Shown here piece after piece: positions 60,138-64,000 of a DNA stretch of 64,000 bases. Each line of letters starts with the position of its first letter. The stretch's first letter is position 1. The notes beneath the pieces are model-generated. The model ran no database searches, was not told the origin of the DNA, and saw only the letters and a program-made list of their open reading frames with translations. The position numbers and the translations under genes are program-made. Origin of the DNA: Roseicyclus marinus (GTDB lineage: Bacteria > Pseudomonadota > Alphaproteobacteria > Rhodobacterales > Rhodobacteraceae); NCBI RefSeq assembly GCF_036322625.1, contig NZ_AP027266.1:437001-501000 (forward strand), read 5' to 3'.

Positions 60138-61663
60138 GCGCTCTCCTCCGCTTCGAGGGACAGGGGGCTGGCGGGATCGGGCAGGTCCGCGATCCCCAGG
60201 GGACGGCTGGGGCGCGACAGGGCATAGCGCGTCACCCAGATCAGCTTTTCCTCGGCCCTCGTGATGGCGACATAGGCCAGCCGTTTCCACAGCGCCTGTC
60301 CCGCCTCGACCCGACCGGCGCGGGCGGCGGCGTAAAGGTCGGGGGCAAAGACCTGAACGGCGGGCCATTGCGACCCCTGCGCCTTGTGGATCGTCACCGC
60401 CGCCCCGTGCAGAAAGGCCGCCCCCATCCGCGCGGCATAGGGGATGAAGGGTTCTTCCTCGTCCGGTTTCTCGATCTTGACGATGGAGGCGGCGGAAAAC
60501 CGCGGCGCTTCCGCACCGATCACATGCAGGCGCGAAAATCCGGGTTTGGAGCCGGGCCCAAGGTAGATGACGGGCGCCCCCTTGATCAGCCCCCTTGCCT
60601 CCAGATCGATGCGGCGCTTGCGGTGCTTGAGCGGCAATTCGATCCCGTCGCAGATCAGCGGCTCGCCGGGGATCAGCTGATCCTCGGGCGCGCCATGGGC
60701 CCCGCGAAAGGCGGTGATCAGCCGGATGCGCGTGGCATTGCGCCAGACCAGAACGGGCGAGCGCGCCATCAGGTCGCTGTCGGCGCGGCCCGCGATGACC
60801 ACGCGGGGGTCGCGCCGCGCGGCCTCTTCGACCATGCGTTCGAAGCGTTCGAAGCTCAGCTCCGGATCTGCCAGCGCATGGGCCAGGTCGAGGATCGGGT
60901 TGTCGGCATCCTGCCTGTGGATGCGCGCCAGATCGAGCCGGTTCGCCCCCTTGATCTTGTCGAACACCATCTGGCCCGATTGGTTCACGGGGGCCAGCTG
61001 CGCGGGATCGCCGAACAGGATCAGGGTCGGAAAGATCTCGGTCAGATCGTCGAATTGCCGGTCGTCGAGCATCGAGCTTTCGTCGATCAGCCCGATGTCG
61101 AGCGGGTCTTCGCGCCGCTTCCAGCCGGTGATGAAATCCGATCCCCTGAGCCCGGCCGAGGCCAGCGCCGCAGGCACCGATTTCGTCGCCTCGTAAACCT
61201 CGCGCGCGCGGTCAAGCGCGGCATCGGTCAGGGCCTCGATCACGGGGCGTTCGCCCTGACCGGCCAGCCATTCCGCGACCCTTTCGAATTCGGGGTCATA
61301 GACGGGGGTGTAAAGGATGCGGTGGATCGTGGTCGCAGGCACGCCGCGCCCGCGCAGCACGCTTGCGGCCTTGTTCGTGGGGGCAAGAACGGCGGCGGTG
61401 CGGCGATCCTTGCGCCGCCGTCCCTCCCAATCGCCCGAGATGATGTCGACGCCCGCCGCCTGAAGCGCGCGGACCAGTTCCGCCAGCAAAAGCGTCTTGC
61501 CCGATCCGGCCTTGCCCACAACGGCCATCACGCGGCCGCGCCCCTCGGCCATGGGCGTCAGGGTCTCGTTCTCGAGATCCACGCCCATCTCGCGCAGCGC
61601 CTCGGCGATGCGGTCATGGGCCTGGGCCTGATCCTCGGAATAGGCGATGACGGGGGCGTTCAT
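60134..61663 (-). CDS. RecD-like ATP-dependent DNA helicase
   Basis: A 509-residue SF1B helicase. Walker A is GKAGSGKT (about 50-57), with motif Ia LAPTNKAA, motif II IDESSM, motif III FGDPAQLAPV and the C-terminal VTIHKAQGSQW and VAITRAEEKL. It lacks the N-terminal extension of RecD2 and is not next to recB or recC. It is a stand-alone helicase typical of alphaproteobacteria, probably in DNA repair. Confidence 0.92.
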   Translation of the reverse strand: MNAPVIAYSEDQAQAHDRIAEALREMGVDLENETLTPMAEGRGRVMAVVGKAGSGKTLLLAELVRALQAAGVDIISGDWEGRRRKDRRTAAVLAPTNKAASVLRGRGVPATTIHRILYTPVYDPEFERVAEWLAGQGERPVIEALTDAALDRAREVYEATKSVPAALASAGLRGSDFITGWKRREDPLDIGLIDESSMLDDRQFDDLTEIFPTLILFGDPAQLAPVNQSGQMVFDKIKGANRLDLARIHRQDADNPILDLAHALADPELSFERFERMVEEAARRDPRVVIAGRADSDLMARSPVLVWRNATRIRLITAFRGAHGAPEDQLIPGEPLICDGIELPLKHRKRRIDLEARGLIKGAPVIYLGPGSKPGFSRLHVIGAEAPRFSAASIVKIEKPDEEEPFIPYAARMGAAFLHGAAVTIHKAQGSQWPAVQVFAPDLYAAARAGRVEAGQALWKRLAYVAITRAEEKLIWVTRYALSRPSRPLGIADLPDPASPLSLEAEESA

Positions 61664-61725
61664 GGCGCGGACCCTAGCCCGCAGAGGGCGGGAGGGCGAG
61701 AGGCAAACCGCGCAGCGCGCGCCTG

Positions 61726-62043
61726 TCAGCCGCGCCCGATATCCTCCAGGATGCGCGACAGCCGCACCGGGGCCAGATCGGGGGCTTCGGCCTCGATCCG
61801 GTCGGCCCGGCCCGTCAGGGCCAGGGCTGCGGTGCGGGCAAGCGCGCGCGCAGTGTCCGATCCCGAAAAGACCTCTGCGATGGAAGCATCGGCAGCCAGC
61901 AGCGCCCGGATCAGGGCCAGCGCCCGCGTGTCGCGATCAAGGTCGGACAGGCTGTCGAGAAAGACGGTATCATCCCCTTCGGCATGGGTCAGCGCCTCCA
62001 GCACCCGTTCCAGAAGCGCCTCGGTGGCGTCATCGTAGGTCAT
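61726..62043 (-). CDS. Hypothetical protein, 105 residues
   Basis: I do not recognise it. It is acidic and helical (MTYDDATEALLERVLEAL...SDLDRDTRALALIRALLAAD), without signal or membrane segment. The ATG at 62043 follows AAGGAAAAATGC. The next gene downstream on this strand is the RecD-like helicase (62 nt away), so it may share its promoter. Confidence 0.6.
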   Translation of the reverse strand: MTYDDATEALLERVLEALTHAEGDDTVFLDSLSDLDRDTRALALIRALLAADASIAEVFSGSDTARALARTAALALTGRADRIEAEAPDLAPVRLSRILEDIGRG

Positions 62044-62121
62044 GCATTTTTCCTTGCTGCGAGACCGGGGTTCTTCCCGCTTCGGGCGCTTTGCGCCGTC
62101 GGTTTCCATGCAGGCCGAAAT

Positions 62122-62157
62122 AGAAAAGACGCCGCCCGCACTCAACAGCGCGGGCGG
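62122..62157 (-). terminator. Terminator after lldD
   Basis: The stem CCGCCCGC / GCGGGCGG (62150-62157 and 62132-62139, read on the minus strand) is followed there by CGTCTTTTCTA. It ends the lactate dehydrogenase transcript. Confidence 0.75.
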
Positions 62158-62215
62158 AAACAATCATTGCAAAACAATTGGTTAAAATGCGGCGGATAAC
62201 GGCCGTTGATATGCC

Positions 62216-63379
62216 TTACGTCCAGCGGGTGGCGAAATTCTCGGGCAAGAGAAGGTTGTGCCGGCCAAGGTTGGCCACGTCCCGTTCCCCGCAAAGCGCC
62301 ATGGTCGTGTCCAGTTCCTTGTGGATCACCTGCAACGCCTTGGTCACGCCCGCCTCGCCCATCGCGCCCAGACCATAGACAAAGGCGCGGCCGATCATCG
62401 TGCCCTTGGCCCCGAGCGCCAGCGCCTTGAGCACGTCCTGACCCGAGCGGATGCCGCTGTCGAGATGCACCTCGATCTTGTCGCCCACCGCATCCATGAT
62501 CTGCGGCAGCATCCGGATCGAGGACAGCGCGCCATCAAGCTGGCGGCCACCGTGGTTCGATACGACGATGGCATCGGCGCCGACGTCGAGCGCTTTCTTC
62601 GCATCCTCGGGGTCGAGAATGCCCTTGAGGATGACGGGGCCGTCCCACCAGCTGCGGAATTCCTTGATCCGCTCCCAGTCGAGCGAGGGATCGAAGGCTT
62701 CGGCGGTCCAGCTCCCCAGAGATGTCGGATCGGTCACGCCCTTGGCATGGCCCACGATATTGCCGAAAAAGCGCCGCTTGGTCTGCAGCATCTCGAGCCC
62801 CCATGGAACCTTGGTCGCAAGGTTCAGGATCGAGGAGGGCGTCAGTTTCGGCGGCGCGCTGAGGCCGTTCTTCAGGTCCTTGTGCCGCTGGCCCAGGATC
62901 TGCAGGTCGACCGTGATCACCAGCGCCGAACATTTCGCATCCTTGGCGCGGGCGAAAAGCCGCTTCATGAACTCGTCGTCTTTCAGCGTATAGACCTGAA
63001 ACCAGAAGGGTTTGGTGGTGTGGCTCGCCACATCCTCGATGGAACAGATCGACATCGTCGACAGCGTGAAGGGCACGCCGAATTTTTCCGCGGCCCGCGC
63101 GGCCTTGATCTCGCCATCGGCCGATTGCATCCCGCACAGCCCCACCGGGGCCAGCGCCACGGGCATGGTGTAATCCTGTCCGACCATCTTGGCGGCGGTG
63201 GTCCGTCCGGCCATGTCCACCGCGATGCGCTGGCGCAACCGGATCTCGTCGAAATCCGAGCAATTCTCGCGGAAGGTCTGTTCCGTCCAGCTGCCCGTCT
63301 CGGCGTAATCGTAGAACATCTTGGGCACGCGGCGCTTGTATATCCGCTTGAGGTCCTCGATCTCGGTGATGACGGGCAT
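62216..63379 (-). CDS. lldD: FMN-dependent L-lactate dehydrogenase (LldD-like)
   Basis: A 387-residue alpha-hydroxyacid dehydrogenase of the FMN type. It shows KRRVPKMFYDYAETGSW, PVALAPVGLCGM, ITVDL, VILKGILDPEDA, the catalytic His/Arg in SNHGGRQLDG and HLDSGIRSGQD. It oxidises L-lactate (or a similar 2-hydroxy acid) to the keto acid and passes electrons to the membrane chain. GGGGAGGAATACCGAAC precedes the ATG. An operator of the FadR type lies upstream. Confidence 0.9.
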   Translation of the reverse strand: MPVITEIEDLKRIYKRRVPKMFYDYAETGSWTEQTFRENCSDFDEIRLRQRIAVDMAGRTTAAKMVGQDYTMPVALAPVGLCGMQSADGEIKAARAAEKFGVPFTLSTMSICSIEDVASHTTKPFWFQVYTLKDDEFMKRLFARAKDAKCSALVITVDLQILGQRHKDLKNGLSAPPKLTPSSILNLATKVPWGLEMLQTKRRFFGNIVGHAKGVTDPTSLGSWTAEAFDPSLDWERIKEFRSWWDGPVILKGILDPEDAKKALDVGADAIVVSNHGGRQLDGALSSIRMLPQIMDAVGDKIEVHLDSGIRSGQDVLKALALGAKGTMIGRAFVYGLGAMGEAGVTKALQVIHKELDTTMALCGERDVANLGRHNLLLPENFATRWT

Positions 63380-63411
63380 GTTCGGTATTCCTCCCCCCAA
63401 GGCGACCGGAA

Positions 63412-63434
63412 ATTGGTCAGGTTTTTGTACCAAT
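63412..63434. promoter_or_regulatory. ATTGGT-N11-ACCAAT inverted repeat at lldD
   Basis: The inner bases read TTGGTCAGGTTTTTGTACCAA, with a TGGT...ACCA core like GntR/FadR-family sites (LldR-type). It lies 33 bp upstream of the lldD start, and also upstream of the divergent aminotransferase gene. Confidence 0.6.
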
Positions 63435-63522
63435 ACCGGGGCGCGCGATGCAATGCGTCAGTTGCACCCGCCTGCGTGATCTGGGCAGATGGCGCGCGAC
63501 AAAGATGCTCGAGGAAATGGCC

Positions 63523-64000
63523 ATGACCAAGCCGCGTTACACCGATCTTGTCCTGTCGCTGCCCGCGACCGTTCCTTTCGTCGGTCCCGAAACGCAGGAG
63601 CGTGCGCGCGGCGCGGCCTTCGCCGCCCGTCTGGGCGCGAACGAAAGCGTTTTCGGCCCCAGCCCCCAAGCCGTCGCCGCCATCGCCAAATCCGCCTCCG
63701 AGGCGTGGATGTATGGCGACCCCGAGGTGTGGGAGCTGCGCGAAGCGATCGCTACGCATCATGGCGTCAGGGCGGCGAATGTCGTGGTGGGCGAAGGGAT
63801 CGACGGGCTTTTGGGCTATCTCGTGCGGCTTCTGATCGGGCCGGGCGATGCGGTCGTGACCTCCGACGGGGCCTATCCGACCTTCAACTACCATGTGGCG
63901 GGCTTTGGCGGCGCGCTGCACAAGGTCCCCTATCGCGGCGATCACGAAGACCCTGAGGCGCTTTTGGCCAAGGCGCGGGAGGTTGACGCAAAGCTCGTCT
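63523..64000 (+). CDS. HisC-like aminotransferase, cut by the window end
   Basis: The first 159 residues of a fold-type I PLP aminotransferase. They contain RLGANESVFGPSPQAVAAI, WMYGDPEVWELREAIATHHGV, VVVGEGIDGLLGYLVRLLIGPGDAVVTSDGAYPTFNYHVAGFGG, close to histidinol-phosphate-type aminotransferases. The PLP lysine lies beyond the window. The ATG at 63523 follows GAGGAAATGGCC; ATGs at 63505 and 63517 are in frame. It is divergent from lldD. Confidence 0.85.
   Translation, partial: MTKPRYTDLVLSLPATVPFVGPETQERARGAAFAARLGANESVFGPSPQAVAAIAKSASEAWMYGDPEVWELREAIATHHGVRAANVVVGEGIDGLLGYLVRLLIGPGDAVVTSDGAYPTFNYHVAGFGGALHKVPYRGDHEDPEALLAKAREVDAKLV

Noticed and set aside
60134-61663. RecD subunit of a RecBCD complex
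   Set aside because: No recB or recC neighbours exist; stand-alone RecD-like helicases are common in this class.

Overview
The window reads as chromosomal (or large-replicon) DNA of a Rhodobacteraceae / roseobacter-type alphaproteobacterium. The support is high GC, an F0 ATP synthase operon ordered I-a-c-b'-b and separate from F1, an ethylmalonyl-CoA mutase, an HvrA/H-NS-type regulator, several TRAP/ABC uptake systems, a putative Irr-type iron control element in front of an nfuA-like gene, and a 47-bp stem-loop repeat resembling the repeats common in alphaproteobacterial genomes. I saw no tRNA, rRNA, CRISPR array, prophage or transposase. Nearly all of the sequence is coding, with many ATGA/GTGA stop-start overlaps.

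Layout. (1) 93-5807: a PAS/AAA+/Fis regulator divergent from a cyanate uptake and cyanase operon (NrtA-type binding protein, permease, ATPase, CynS), with two strong palindromes in the shared promoter region. (2) 5901-8938: a TRAP transporter (P-Q-M) with a tandem stem-loop repeat between P and Q. (3) 9130-20797: a MarR regulator, a glycine riboswitch with a DadA-like oxidase, then muconate cycloisomerase, benzoate dioxygenase benABCD and a LivKHMGF-type ABC importer. (4) 20836-26388: a CatR/BenM-like LysR regulator, an intradiol catechol dioxygenase and, divergently, an SCP2-like protein, an enol-lactonase-like hydrolase, a BKACE beta-keto-acid cleavage enzyme and a SCOT-type CoA transferase. 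Together (3) and (4) form a benzoate to beta-ketoadipate pathway whose last steps look like a BKACE/SCOT route rather than PcaIJ/PcaF. No muconolactone isomerase is visible. (5) 26482-30955: a P1B-type metal ATPase, a LysR-DMT exporter pair and an ArsR regulator. (6) 31186-33895: the F0 ATP synthase operon. (7) 34045-41974 (minus strand): a tightly coupled nine-gene operon with oligopeptide permeases, a fused double ATPase, aldehyde dehydrogenase, membrane protein, thioesterase, SDR, an unknown 116-residue protein and a NylC/DmpA-type P1 peptidase. It has no binding protein and looks like an undescribed amide/peptide catabolic system. (8) 42125-50826: ethylmalonyl-CoA mutase, an HvrA-like protein, DeoD, a second purine nucleoside phosphorylase and a BMP-type nucleoside ABC importer. 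(9) 50989-64000: RimI-TsaB-NfuA, a UspA protein, a VOC protein, an FAD dehydrogenase, ornithine decarboxylase with a structured leader, a TauE/SafE plus TIGR02186-like pair, an SDR, a RecD-like helicase, lactate dehydrogenase and the start of a HisC-like aminotransferase.

Regulatory signals are unusually readable. They include nested palindromes at the cyanate promoter, matching MarR-type sites near both aromatic loci, an identical GGTATC-N4-GATACC site in front of both, a glycine riboswitch, an ICE-like box, a FadR-family type operator at lldD, and several families of perfect tandem palindromes. All functions are inferred by reading motifs; no database search was run.
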